Numbered from the stretch's first letter, positions 32,440 through 40,830 are shown. The stretch: DNA of 64,000 nt from SIG701 sp045539595 (GCA_045539595.1 JAZQFQ010000074.1:3300-67299); one strand, 5' to 3'. Translations and numbers: made by a program. The notes: generated by a model from the letters alone, not told the origin.

Positions 32440-33384
32440 TCAATAATGCACGCGCTTCTTGCTCACCCAGTTATTCACCAGGGTAACCGCAAGAATGATG
32501 AGGAACAGAATCAATGCCGCGGCACTGGCGCGGCCCTGACTGTTGCTCTCCAGCGCATCGTAAATAAATCCGACCATGGTATTCAGACGTCCTGCGTCAT
32601 CCGGGGGGCCCATCAGCTCGCCGAAGATACCGACGATGCTGGTATACTCTTTGAATCCGCCGATGAAGCCGGTAATGATAACATACGCCAGCATGGGGGA
32701 AAGCAGCGGCACCGTAATATGCGTAAACACACGGCGGCGGGGCGTGCTGTCCACCTTGGCGGCATCGTAATACTGACGGTTAATGCTCTGCAGACCGCCC
32801 AGAAGCACGAGGATCTTGAACGGCAGAGCATTCCAGACAATATACACCACCATAACGAACATATTGGCGGTATAGGTAGAACCGTAATTGATCCAGTTCA
32901 CATGCTCCCCACCGAAGAACTCAATGACGTTATTGATGATACCGGCGGTGACGATGATCTCATTCTCCGTGCCGTAAAAGCTGCCGACGATGTTGAACAT
33001 AGCGGCGAACACCATACCGATGGCGATGGAGTTGGTTACATACGGCAAAAAGAAGATCGTCTGCAAAAGCTTCTGCAGAGGCTTGATGGAATTGAGTGCC
33101 ACGGCGATCAGCAGGGCCAGAATGGTGGAGATCGGCACGGTGGTCACACAAAGCAGAATCGTATTTTTCAGACACTGCAGGAAGCGCTTGTATTCCAGGA
33201 CCTTCACAAAGTTGCCGATACCGAATGTAAATGTGACGCCGCGGGCGGCTTCCAGGCTTTTATAATTCTCCAGGAAGGCCATGCGGACCGTGTTGAAGAT
33301 AGGCCAGACTGTGAACACCAGCAGCAAAACGATCGCCGGCGATAAGTACAGCCATGCTTTCCACTGTTGCTTGTTGTCTACCAT
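32440..33384 (-). CDS. Carbohydrate ABC transporter permease (MalF/UgpA type)
   Basis: 314 residues, six membrane segments. N-terminal AWLYLSPAIVLLLVFTVWPIF and the EAA loop YYDAAKVDSTPRRRVFTHITVPLLSPML identify the UgpA/MalF type. It starts one base after the ATPase gene stop and ends 11 bases before the next permease, so the three are tightly coupled. No long periplasmic P2 loop as in E. coli MalF, normal for Gram-positive transporters. Confidence 0.92.
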   Translation of the reverse strand: MVDNKQQWKAWLYLSPAIVLLLVFTVWPIFNTVRMAFLENYKSLEAARGVTFTFGIGNFVKVLEYKRFLQCLKNTILLCVTTVPISTILALLIAVALNSIKPLQKLLQTIFFLPYVTNSIAIGMVFAAMFNIVGSFYGTENEIIVTAGIINNVIEFFGGEHVNWINYGSTYTANMFVMVVYIVWNALPFKILVLLGGLQSINRQYYDAAKVDSTPRRRVFTHITVPLLSPMLAYVIITGFIGGFKEYTSIVGIFGELMGPPDDAGRLNTMVGFIYDALESNSQGRASAAALILFLIILAVTLVNNWVSKKRVHY

Positions 33385-33385
33385 A

Positions 33386-34489
33386 TTACTTCACCTCATA
33401 GCGAATCCGTTCTTCTGTTTCCTTGTGGAAGAGGAAGAACTTATGAGGTTTCACGGAATAGCGTACTACGGGGTTGGACGTATCCACCTTGTTATCGGAA
33501 TTGATGATGGAGCGGATGACGGGGCTGATGGCGGCCTCATTCGTGGACACAATGCTGGCATCGCGGCCCATGATTTCCACGTTGCTCAGCTTGCAGTGGA
33601 GAGGACCGTTTTCGTCCAGAATGAATCCCTCGGGACGGATGCCGATGTACACATCCTGATCCTCCACGCCGGTGATCTCCAGAACGGAATCCTCGCCGAT
33701 GTAGACCTTGCCGTCCGAAACCTTGCCTTCCAGCACGTTGATCGGCGGAGTACCAAGGAATTTGGCAACAAACAGATTGACCGGATCGTCGTATACATCC
33801 TGGGGCTTGCCGATCTGCTGTACTACGCCCAGTTTCATCACCACGATCATATCGGAGATGGACATAGCCTCCTCCTGGTCGTGGGTAACAAACACGGTAG
33901 TGATACCGGTTTCCTTCTGGATGCGGCGGATTTCCTCACGGGTTTGCAGGCGCAGACGGGCATCCAGATTGGACAGAGGCTCATCCAGAAGAAGGACGCG
34001 GGGCATCTTGACCAGGGCACGGGCGATGGCCACACGCTGCTGCTGACCGCCGGACAGCTCGTTGGGCTTGCGCTCCAGCAGATCGTCGATCTGCACCAGT
34101 TTGGCGGCGGTATGGGCTCTTTCCAGCATCTCGTCCTTGCTCAGTTTATCCTTCCCTTTCAGATTCTGCAAGGGAAACAGGATATTCTGCTTGACGGTCA
34201 TATGGGGATACAGAGCATAGTTCTGGAACACCAGACCGATGCCACGGTTCTCCGTAGACAGCTCCGTGACATCATCGTCACCGAAAAAGATTTTGCCGGA
34301 GGTAGGTTTCTGCAGGCCGCTGATCATGTACAGCGTGGTACTCTTACCGCAGCCGGAGGGGCCCAGCAGGCCGATCAGTTTGCCGTCGGGGATCTCAAAG
34401 GTGAAATCGTTGACGGCGACCACTTCTTTTCCTGCCTTCTTGTCGCGGCTGGGGAAGATTTTTGTCAGATTTTGCAGAACAACTTTCAT
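33386..34489 (-). CDS. ABC transporter ATP-binding protein (UgpC/MsmX/MsmK type)
   Basis: 367 residues. Walker A GPSGCGKST at 43-51, signature LSGGQQQR at 144-151, Walker B VLLLDEPLSNLDARLR, then a C-terminal TOBE regulatory domain (~240-360). This class energises carbohydrate importers and is often shared between several of them. Here it is encoded within the operon, upstream of both permeases. Confidence 0.92.
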   Translation of the reverse strand: MKVVLQNLTKIFPSRDKKAGKEVVAVNDFTFEIPDGKLIGLLGPSGCGKSTTLYMISGLQKPTSGKIFFGDDDVTELSTENRGIGLVFQNYALYPHMTVKQNILFPLQNLKGKDKLSKDEMLERAHTAAKLVQIDDLLERKPNELSGGQQQRVAIARALVKMPRVLLLDEPLSNLDARLRLQTREEIRRIQKETGITTVFVTHDQEEAMSISDMIVVMKLGVVQQIGKPQDVYDDPVNLFVAKFLGTPPINVLEGKVSDGKVYIGEDSVLEITGVEDQDVYIGIRPEGFILDENGPLHCKLSNVEIMGRDASIVSTNEAAISPVIRSIINSDNKVDTSNPVVRYSVKPHKFFLFHKETEERIRYEVK

Positions 34490-34530
34490 ACAAATTCCCT
34501 TCCTGATATAGTTTTTTGCTTATTTATCTG

Positions 34531-35292
34531 TTAATACGCCTGTCGGGCGGATTGCTCGGCGGCAATTTTTTTCTTATATGCAATCAAATCCTCGGTGGTG
34601 GCAAAGATCTTCTGGCTGGCGAAATCCACCACGGCGGTGCCTGCCAGCAAATCATGGATGGCCGAGTGGGCACGGGTGACAAGAGGCACGATGGCATGTA
34701 CCAGCAAAAACACCAGCAGAATCAGCGTTCCCGTGGAGCCCATGGCACCGAAAAAGATCATCATGGCGATGTAGACGGGGATCATGGTTTCGATGGTAAA
34801 TTTGCCCAGAATGGCGCGAACAAACAGCTGCATGGTATTGACCCGGACGCAATCGGTACGCATCAGACAAAGGCCGAAGATCTTTTTGCCCAGTGTTTGT
34901 CCGTTTCCGAAGAAAAGCGGGACAACAAATTCCAAAGCCAGAACGGCAAGCAGCAGCCCGAGTGTGGTAATCACCAGGCTGAGATTCATCACCATATTAT
35001 AAGTATAAACGGCTTCCTCGTCGGCGGCCAGGGCGGCATAAGCGGCGTCGTACTGTGCCCGTTCCGCCTCACTCATGGCATCGTATTCTTCCCGTGGGAT
35101 ATTGAACACCACGCCGTATTCCGTTTCGTGGCGGGCATAGAGGGCATCCAGTTTTTCGCTGTAGCCGTCGTATCCCAAAGCGGCGGAAAGAAGGAATCCA
35201 AAGGCGACCGCCAAAACCATCACCAGAATGGAATCAAACATCCAAGAGGCAATCCGCTTCCACAAGCTTGCCTTCTGCAGGTCCAGATCCAT
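34531..35292 (-). CDS. RDD-family membrane protein
   Basis: 253 residues from ATG 35292 (GGGAGG 8 bases upstream). The RDD pattern is spread across the protein: ASLWKRIASWMFDSILVMVLAVAFG at the N-terminus, GNGQTLGKKIFGLCLMR in the middle and HSAIHDLLAGTAVVD near the end, with about four or five membrane segments. A ~60-residue hydrophilic insert (55-110) separates the first two segments. RDD proteins are poorly understood; some are linked to ion exchange. Its place as first gene of a sugar-importer operon is unusual. Confidence 0.85.
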   Translation of the reverse strand: MDLDLQKASLWKRIASWMFDSILVMVLAVAFGFLLSAALGYDGYSEKLDALYARHETEYGVVFNIPREEYDAMSEAERAQYDAAYAALAADEEAVYTYNMVMNLSLVITTLGLLLAVLALEFVVPLFFGNGQTLGKKIFGLCLMRTDCVRVNTMQLFVRAILGKFTIETMIPVYIAMMIFFGAMGSTGTLILLVFLLVHAIVPLVTRAHSAIHDLLAGTAVVDFASQKIFATTEDLIAYKKKIAAEQSARQAY

Positions 35293-35450
35293 GTCGATTT
35301 CCTCCCGGTTTCCCAATTAATAAACGGATATACATTATTCTAACATACATCCCATAGAATTTCCACACCATTTGAATAATTCCGACAGTAAACTTTTTCT
35401 TGGATGTGTGAAATGATGCAAAATGCGTGAACAGCCATTGTAATCATTAC

Positions 35451-35479
35451 ATGATACAACATTTGACACAAAAAATCAA
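35451..35479 (-). promoter_or_regulatory. Promoter of the seven-gene RDD/ABC/lipoprotein operon
   Basis: Minus-strand TTGATT, 17 bases, TATCAT; about 150 bases of leader precede the RDD start. No strong hairpin or riboswitch was seen in that leader. Confidence 0.55.
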
Positions 35480-35510
35480 TGGATTTTGTAATAATTATTA
35501 AAAATTCAGC

Positions 35511-35537
35511 AAAAAAGCACAGAAACTCCTGTGCTTT
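35511..35537 (-). terminator. Terminator after the DeoR-type regulator
   Basis: Stem AAAGCACAG / CTGTGCTTT with loop AAACTC; T6 follows on the minus strand. Confidence 0.8.
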
Positions 35538-35559
35538 TCTATGCAGTTGTATGGACAAA

Positions 35560-36288
35560 TCAATCCCTGCCCTGCAAAGAGGGCGGTAATTCTTTTTCGC
35601 ACAAAATGCCGTCCACCGCATTGGCGGTGCACAGATTGTACATATACTGCCGTCCGATTTTATTGGACGTGCAAAGAAAAACTTTCTTTTTGGCATGCTG
35701 CATCATAATGCGTCGGAGCTGGGATTCCTCCATGGAGGAGTCGGTCAGCTGTCCATCCTCCGTGATGCCCCGGCAAGAGAAAAAGAAGATATCCGCATTG
35801 AAGTTCCGCACGAAATTTTCCGCGTGCGCGCCAACAAAGGCAATGGAATTCTCCAGAAGCAATCCGCCGGTGGACAAGGATCGGATCTTCAATTCCGCCA
35901 GTTTCAGGGAGGTTTTGGGGCTGTTGGTGATGACGGTCAGATCGGAAAAGGAAGCCAGATAGGGCGTCAGGTAGGACACGGTAGAGGAAGCATCCAGAAA
36001 GATGATCTGTCCGTCGCGGATCTGCTTGACCGCCATGCGGGCGATGGCGTCCTTGGCCCGGCGGTTCTCATGCTCACGCAAGGCAAAAGGCACCTCCCGG
36101 TTGATCATATCGCTGAGCACCGCGCCGCCGAAGGTCCGGCGGATCTTTCCCTGCTCCTGCAATGCGGCCAGATCCCGGCGGATGGTAGGCTCGCTCACAT
36201 ACAGCGCCTGGGCCAGATAATGGACGCTGGCACTGCTCCGTTTTTCCAGAATATCTATAATTTTGTTGTGTCGTTCCCGGAAATACAT
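35560..36288 (-). CDS. DeoR/GlpR family transcriptional regulator
   Basis: 242 residues. N-terminal DeoR helix-turn-helix (RHNKIIDILEKRSSASVHYLAQALYVSEPTIRRDLAALQEQGKIRRTFGGAV), then the phosphosugar-sensing domain (GQIIFLDASSTVSYLTPYL, VITNSPKTSLKLAEL, FFSCRGITEDGQLTDSSMEESQLRRIMMQHAKKKVFLC). These proteins repress sugar catabolic genes and release DNA when a phosphosugar binds. Divergent from the dehydrogenase-epimerase pair, which is the likely target along with its own promoter. GGAGG lies 5 bases before the ATG. Confidence 0.92.
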   Translation of the reverse strand: MYFRERHNKIIDILEKRSSASVHYLAQALYVSEPTIRRDLAALQEQGKIRRTFGGAVLSDMINREVPFALREHENRRAKDAIARMAVKQIRDGQIIFLDASSTVSYLTPYLASFSDLTVITNSPKTSLKLAELKIRSLSTGGLLLENSIAFVGAHAENFVRNFNADIFFFSCRGITEDGQLTDSSMEESQLRRIMMQHAKKKVFLCTSNKIGRQYMYNLCTANAVDGILCEKELPPSLQGRD

Positions 36289-36298
36289 ATTCCCTCCG

Positions 36299-36398
36299 TG
36301 ATCAATTGTGATCGATTATGAGTAAAATATACCACGAACTTGATCGTTTGTCAATATATTTGTACAGTATCGCAATCACCGTGATCATTTGTTATAAT
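36299..36398 (+). promoter_or_regulatory. Promoter and putative DeoR-type operators in the divergent region
   Basis: TATAAT at 36393-36398 serves the dehydrogenase gene; its -35 is weak. Four TGATC motifs occur at 36299, 36309, 36341 and 36382, in contexts such as TTGATCGTTTGTCA and GTGATCATTTGTTA. The last one abuts the -10. They are the best candidates for binding sites of the neighbouring DeoR-type repressor. Confidence 0.55.
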
Positions 36399-36441
36399 GA
36401 TAATACCCCCTGAAAATCTATTATACATAAGGAATGAGACT

Positions 36442-37446
36442 ATGGATACTGCAAAGACCATGCGCGCGGCGGTTCTGCACGCTGTAGGCGATCTTCGCTA
36501 TGAAGAAGTTGCCTTCCCGACCGTTGCCGAAGACGAAGTACTTGTTAAAGTGAAAAACTGCGGAATCTGCGGCAGTGACGTAGGTCGTGTTCTTGCTCAC
36601 GGCACCTACCACTTCCCCACCATCCCCGGTCACGAATTCTCCGGTGAAGTTGTTTTCGACGCGGAAAACAAGCTGACCGGCAAGAGAGTGGCTGTATTCC
36701 CGCTGCTCCCCTGCTTCACTTGCGAAAACTGCAAGGAAGAGCGTTATGCCAACTGCACCAACTACAACTACTACGGCTCCCGCTGTGACGGTGGTTACGC
36801 CGAGTACATCGCTGTAAAGCGCTTCAACCTGGTTGAATTGCCCGATGGCGTTTCCTATGAGGAAGGCGCTATGTGCGAGCCTACGGCCGTTGGTCTGCAT
36901 GCCATCAAGAAGCTGGGCGTTAAGAAGGGTGACGCGGTTCTGATCACCGGCGCCGGCCCCATCGGTCTGATCGCAGCACAGTGGGCGAAGTCCTACGGTG
37001 CAGAAAAGATCTACTTCATCGACAACGATCCCACCAAGATTGAGTACCTGAAGAAGCTGGGCTACGAACTGTACGATAACCAGCCCATCAACTGTGCTCT
37101 GGAAGGCACCGGCGCATCTGTGCCGCTGGCTATGGTAATCGAGGCTCTGCCCGCAGGCGCAAAGGCTGTTCTGATGGGTAACCCCGCCCGCGACATCGCT
37201 CTGCCCGCCAAGACTTACCAGGCTATCCTCCGCAAGGAACTGCACTTTGAGGGCACCTGGAACTCCTCCTACGCTGCAAACGCAAACGACTGGAGAGACG
37301 CTATGAGTGCTGTTGCGGAAGGCAAGATCTCCCTGAAGCCCCTGATCACCCATCACGTAGCTCTGAAGGATGCCCTTTCCGCTATCCAGATGATGAATGA
37401 TCGTACTGAATTCTATTGTAAGGTGATGATTGACAATGAACGGTAA
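36442..37446 (+). CDS. Zinc-dependent sugar-alcohol dehydrogenase, galactitol-1-phosphate 5-dehydrogenase-like
   Basis: 334 residues, slightly short for the medium-chain family (~345). Catalytic zinc site C43 and H64-E65 (CGSD, GHEF); structural zinc cysteines C91, C94, C97, C105; NAD-binding GAGPIG at 170-175. The stretch VFPLLPCFTCENC...GSRCDGGYAEYIAVKR and ILRKELHFEGTWNSSY resemble GatD. After the second Rossmann strand the loop is shortened (residues ~205-235), so part of the usual nucleotide-binding region is trimmed. Oxidises a phosphorylated or free polyol to a ketose. AAGGA precedes the ATG; it overlaps the epimerase gene by 11 bases. Confidence 0.85.
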   Translation: MDTAKTMRAAVLHAVGDLRYEEVAFPTVAEDEVLVKVKNCGICGSDVGRVLAHGTYHFPTIPGHEFSGEVVFDAENKLTGKRVAVFPLLPCFTCENCKEERYANCTNYNYYGSRCDGGYAEYIAVKRFNLVELPDGVSYEEGAMCEPTAVGLHAIKKLGVKKGDAVLITGAGPIGLIAAQWAKSYGAEKIYFIDNDPTKIEYLKKLGYELYDNQPINCALEGTGASVPLAMVIEALPAGAKAVLMGNPARDIALPAKTYQAILRKELHFEGTWNSSYAANANDWRDAMSAVAEGKISLKPLITHHVALKDALSAIQMMNDRTEFYCKVMIDNER

Positions 37447-38098
37447 AATTGCTCCTTCTATGATGTGTGCAGACATTCTTCGTCTGCAGCCTGTCCTCGA
37501 AACCTTCGAGAAGACCGGCATTGAGTACCTCCACATTGATATTATGGACGGTACTTTCGTACCCAACTACACCCTCGGCACCGACTACTGCCGCAATCTG
37601 AAGAAGGTTTCGAAGATTCCTCTGGACATCCACCTGATGATCGTGGAGCCTGAGAGAAAGCTGGATTGGTTTGAGTTCGGCGAGGGCGACTACGTATCCG
37701 TACACGTAGAAAGCACCCGTCATCTGCAGAGAACTCTGGCCGCTATCCGCCGCCGCGGTGCGAAGCCCATGGTTGCTCTGAATCCCGCTACTCCTCTTTG
37801 CACCATTGAGGACGTGCTGGACGATATCGACGCAGTTCTGATTATGACGGTGAACCCCGGTTACGCCGGCCAGAAGCTGGTTCCCGCTACTCTGGACAAG
37901 ATCCGCCGTCTGAGAAAGATGCTGGACGAAACCGGCCATCAGCACGTGGAAATCGAAGTGGACGGTAACGTAAACTTCCCCAACGCGATCAAGATGCGTG
38001 ACGCAGGTGCCAACATCTACGTGGCAGGCTCCTCCAGCGTGTTCGATCCTACCCTCACCCTTGAGGAAGGTATCGCCAAACTCCGCGAGAACATTTAA
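37436..38098 (+). CDS. Ribulose-phosphate 3-epimerase family protein
   Basis: 220 residues, TIM barrel. IAPSMMCADI, HIDIMDGTFVPNYTLG, DIHLMIVEPERKLDWF, VALNPATPL, MTVNPGYAGQKLV and VEIEVDGNV cover the family motifs, with the metal-binding His, Asp and second Asp present. The canonical MSVNPGFGGQ is changed to MTVNPGYAGQ, as in epimerases acting on other ketose phosphates such as allulose-6-phosphate. It overlaps the dehydrogenase gene, so the two probably act in one polyol/ketose-phosphate pathway. ATG 37436 is preferred to TTG 37430 by RBS spacing. Confidence 0.85.
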   Translation: MNGKIAPSMMCADILRLQPVLETFEKTGIEYLHIDIMDGTFVPNYTLGTDYCRNLKKVSKIPLDIHLMIVEPERKLDWFEFGEGDYVSVHVESTRHLQRTLAAIRRRGAKPMVALNPATPLCTIEDVLDDIDAVLIMTVNPGYAGQKLVPATLDKIRRLRKMLDETGHQHVEIEVDGNVNFPNAIKMRDAGANIYVAGSSSVFDPTLTLEEGIAKLRENI

Positions 38099-38111
38099 TC
38101 ACTGCAAAAGA

Positions 38112-38147
38112 ATCGCCCGGATGCCATCGCATCCGGGCGATATTTTT
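38112..38147. terminator. Terminator between the epimerase gene and miaA
   Basis: Perfect 13-bp stem ATCGCCCGGATGC / GCATCCGGGCGAT with loop CATC, then ATTTTTA. Confidence 0.88.
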
Positions 38148-39105
38148 ATGGAAGATATCCGCTGTCCAGCACTTCCCGCACCAGATCGGATGCAGATTTC
38201 AGCGGGGCCTCCGGCATCCCCTCCGTATCGGGGTAAAGCCACATAGCGTTCGCATACCGGCGGAACCAGGTCAGCTGTCGACGGGCATAACGGCGGGTGG
38301 CACACTTGATCTCCTCCGCCACCACGGCCAGGGTACTCTCCCCTGCCAGGTACGGCAGAAACTCTTTATACCCGATGGCCTGGGCGGCGATGGATTTCTC
38401 CCGCAAAAGCCCCGCTTCGTACAACGCGCGGACCTCCGCTTCCAGCCCCTGCTCCATCATGATGTCCACACGCATCTCAATCCGGCGGTGGAGAATGGTT
38501 CTGTCGTGATAATCCAAAGCGAGAATCCGGGCGTCATAGGCCGCCTCCGGCGAAAGGGATCGCTTATCCCACTCGGTTTTCGTCACGCCGGTCAACTGAT
38601 ATATCTCCAGCGCGCGGATCACCCGTCGCACATTATTGGGATGGATGGCTTCCGCCGCCGTTGGATCCACCTCCGCCAGGCGGGCGTGCAAGGCCTCATT
38701 TCCGTTCCGGGCAGCAAAATCCGCCAAATCCCGGCGCAATATATCGGACTTTTCCACCTGAGCAAAGGAGGAAACATACAGAAGCGAATCCAGATACAAT
38801 CCCGTACCGCCGCACAGAATGGGCGTTTTGCCTCGGGCGGTGATGTCCGCGATGCACGCGGCCGCCCGTTCCCGGTAATCGGCTACGGAGAACTCCTCAT
38901 CGGGGGACTGAAATCCGATCAGATGATGGGGAATTCCCTCCATCTCCTCCACAGTAGGGGCGGCGGTGCCGATCCGCATACCGCGATAGATCTGCATGGA
39001 GTCGCAGGACACGATCTCCCCGTCCAACTCATTTGCCAAACGGATGGAAAGAGCCGTTTTTCCCGACGCGGTGGGTCCCACTACGGCCAGTATCTTTTCT
39101 TTCAC
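38146..39105 (-). CDS. miaA: tRNA dimethylallyltransferase
   Basis: 319 residues from GTG 39105 (GGAGG 7 bases upstream). P-loop VGPTASGKTALSIRLA at the start, then DGEIVSCDSMQIYRGMRIGTAAPT, HHLIGFQSPDEEFSVADYRERA, PILCGGTGLYLDSLLY and ATRRYARRQLTWFRR, all signature MiaA blocks. Adds the dimethylallyl group to A37 of tRNAs reading UNN codons. Single gene with a convergent terminator. Confidence 0.95.
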   Translation of the reverse strand: MKEKILAVVGPTASGKTALSIRLANELDGEIVSCDSMQIYRGMRIGTAAPTVEEMEGIPHHLIGFQSPDEEFSVADYRERAAACIADITARGKTPILCGGTGLYLDSLLYVSSFAQVEKSDILRRDLADFAARNGNEALHARLAEVDPTAAEAIHPNNVRRVIRALEIYQLTGVTKTEWDKRSLSPEAAYDARILALDYHDRTILHRRIEMRVDIMMEQGLEAEVRALYEAGLLREKSIAAQAIGYKEFLPYLAGESTLAVVAEEIKCATRRYARRQLTWFRRYANAMWLYPDTEGMPEAPLKSASDLVREVLDSGYLP

Positions 39106-39156
39106 GCGCGCACCTCCTTCGAAACAAATAGTACACAATTATTTTGCATATTGTTG

Positions 39157-39185
39157 TAGACAATGGGGAAATTATCTGCTATACT
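39157..39185 (+). promoter_or_regulatory. Promoter of the papain-like protein gene
   Basis: TAGACA, 17 bases, TATACT; the predicted start site is only ~17 bases from the first ATG, so the leader is very short. Confidence 0.55.
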
Positions 39186-39208
39186 GTCCATATAATTCTG
39201 TGAATAGT

Positions 39209-39790
39209 ATGGACGAAAACATGAAATACGTCTACGTTTTCCTAACGCGCACCGGTACCAAAGTGGCCAATATTATCGGTATGGTTACCGGCGACCGGTT
39301 TGCACATGCCTCCATTTCCCTGGATCGGGAACTGACACAAATGTACAGCTTCGGACGCCGCCGCGTCCGCAATCCATTATATGGCGGATTTATTAAAGAA
39401 AATATTCACCGCGGTATCTTTGCCCTGTTCGGGGATTGCCAATCTGTACTGTACCGCCTTCCCGTGACGGATGAATCCTATGCCATCATGGAAAACACGC
39501 TGCGGATCATGCACAGCCGGAAATTCGAATATCGATACAATTTTGTCGGGTTGTTCTCCTGCGCCTTCGGCGTCCCCACCAACACCCGCACCCACTTTAC
39601 CTGCTCCCAGTTCGTCTCCTGGCTGCTGGAATACAGCGGCGCTGTTACTCTTCCGAAAAACATGGGGCTGATGAAGCCGGACGATCTCACCCGCCTGCCG
39701 GGTGCGGAATTGGTCTACGAGGGATGCATCGCCGGCGCAGACACTCTGACCAAAACGCCGCTGCTTCCCTTCGGGGCCCGGGCTCTGTAA
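39209..39790 (+). CDS. Permuted papain-like (YiiX/NlpC-P60-type) protein
   Basis: 193 residues from ATG 39209 or 189 from ATG 39221; neither has a strong ribosome binding site, in keeping with a short leader. The order is His first (GDRFAHASISLD, near residue 34), then Cys (THFTCSQFVSWLLEY, near residue 134), which is the permuted arrangement of DUF830/YiiX-type cysteine peptidases and amidohydrolases. No signal peptide, so it probably acts in the cytosol. Substrate unknown. Confidence 0.65.
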   Translation: MDENMKYVYVFLTRTGTKVANIIGMVTGDRFAHASISLDRELTQMYSFGRRRVRNPLYGGFIKENIHRGIFALFGDCQSVLYRLPVTDESYAIMENTLRIMHSRKFEYRYNFVGLFSCAFGVPTNTRTHFTCSQFVSWLLEYSGAVTLPKNMGLMKPDDLTRLPGAELVYEGCIAGADTLTKTPLLPFGARAL

Positions 39791-39792
39791 TT

Positions 39793-40458
39793 TCAGCGGA
39801 TGAATTCCGGCGGAACGGCAATGCCTGACCCGCCCAGGGCGCGGACCTGGCTGACCAATGCATCCATACCGCCGACAGGTTCCCGCGGCACATCAAACCA
39901 AATACGGCATCGATCGGATTCCTCGGGGATCCGATCGTTTTCGTAGAGGGCAATCTCCCGTCCGTACAGGCACACCGCCCGGGCCCCGGCTGCCATCATC
40001 TCCGACGCCACCGGCACATGGGATACAAAGCCTACCGCACTGCACCGGGGATAGCCTGCAGTTACCACGCCGATCTGCTTCACGCTGTCTGACCCGAATA
40101 GGAAACGCGGATCCAATGCGGTGCGCTGGATCACAAAAGAATCGGGACGGAAGCCGCGATAGTGAAGAATCAGCGGAAGATTCCCCTGATATCCGGTCAA
40201 GACCTGCTCCAGCGTAAGCACGCGGCGACTGCACAGCTGCATCAGCGCATCGATTTCACGGAAAGTAAGCTCATCTACGCGCTCGTCGCACTGGCATATC
40301 TGGGCCATGGAGGAATCACGGAAAACAACGGGAATGTTATCCTTGGATACGCGCACGCGGCAGATGATCGCATCCGCGCCGCCTTTGGCCTGATCGTGAA
40401 GCGCATCCAGCGGATCTGTCATGCCGCCGTAGTAGGAATAGTATGTAATCAGTTTCAC
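39793..40458 (-). CDS. Degenerate glycerophosphodiester phosphodiesterase-like protein
   Basis: 221 residues from GTG 40458 (GGGGG upstream). The fold follows GDPD: an opening beta strand, DPLDALHDQAKGGADAIICRVRVSKDNIPVVFRDSSMAQICQCDERVDELTFREIDAL, and a later LTLEQVL. The catalytic HRG is replaced by YYS, ENT by TDP, the metal-binding E-x-D by C-x-V, and HD by FRD. It is therefore very unlikely to hydrolyse glycerophosphodiesters and may be a binding or regulatory relative. Convergent with the papain-like gene, two bases apart. Confidence 0.7.
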   Translation of the reverse strand: MKLITYYSYYGGMTDPLDALHDQAKGGADAIICRVRVSKDNIPVVFRDSSMAQICQCDERVDELTFREIDALMQLCSRRVLTLEQVLTGYQGNLPLILHYRGFRPDSFVIQRTALDPRFLFGSDSVKQIGVVTAGYPRCSAVGFVSHVPVASEMMAAGARAVCLYGREIALYENDRIPEESDRCRIWFDVPREPVGGMDALVSQVRALGGSGIAVPPEFIR

Positions 40459-40569
40459 CGTGTTCCCTCCCCCTCGAAATTCTGCACACAAACTCTACAT
40501 ATGATACCATATTTTCTTCTGTTTGTAAAGAATGTCGAAAACATATTTTTAAAAAATACAAAAAAACTA

Positions 40570-40598
40570 TTGACACAGCGATTTTCTTGTGATATAAT
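40570..40598 (+). promoter_or_regulatory. Consensus promoter of the tRNA-Leu/tRNA-fMet operon
   Basis: TTGACA, 17 bases, TATAAT: perfect sigma-A consensus 46 bases before tRNA-Leu. Confidence 0.88.
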
Positions 40599-40643
40599 AA
40601 TCAGGCTCAGGGACAAATGGTGATTACGGTCAGTCGGTCATAT

Positions 40644-40732
40644 GCCGGAATGGCGGAATTGGCAGACGCCCGGGACTTAAAATCCTGTGCGATGAAAATC
40701 GCGTACCGGTTCGAGCCCGGTTTCCGGCACCA
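40644..40732 (+). tRNA. tRNA-Leu (anticodon UAA)
   Basis: Acceptor GCCGGAA pairs with TTCCGGC, discriminator A, encoded CCA. Long variable arm as in class II tRNAs, anticodon TAA in GGGACTTAAAATCCT, TΨC loop GTTCGAGCC. Transcribed from the consensus promoter together with tRNA-fMet. Confidence 0.95.
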
Positions 40733-40749
40733 CTTTCCTTTTATAATAT

Positions 40750-40830
<81 letters not shown>

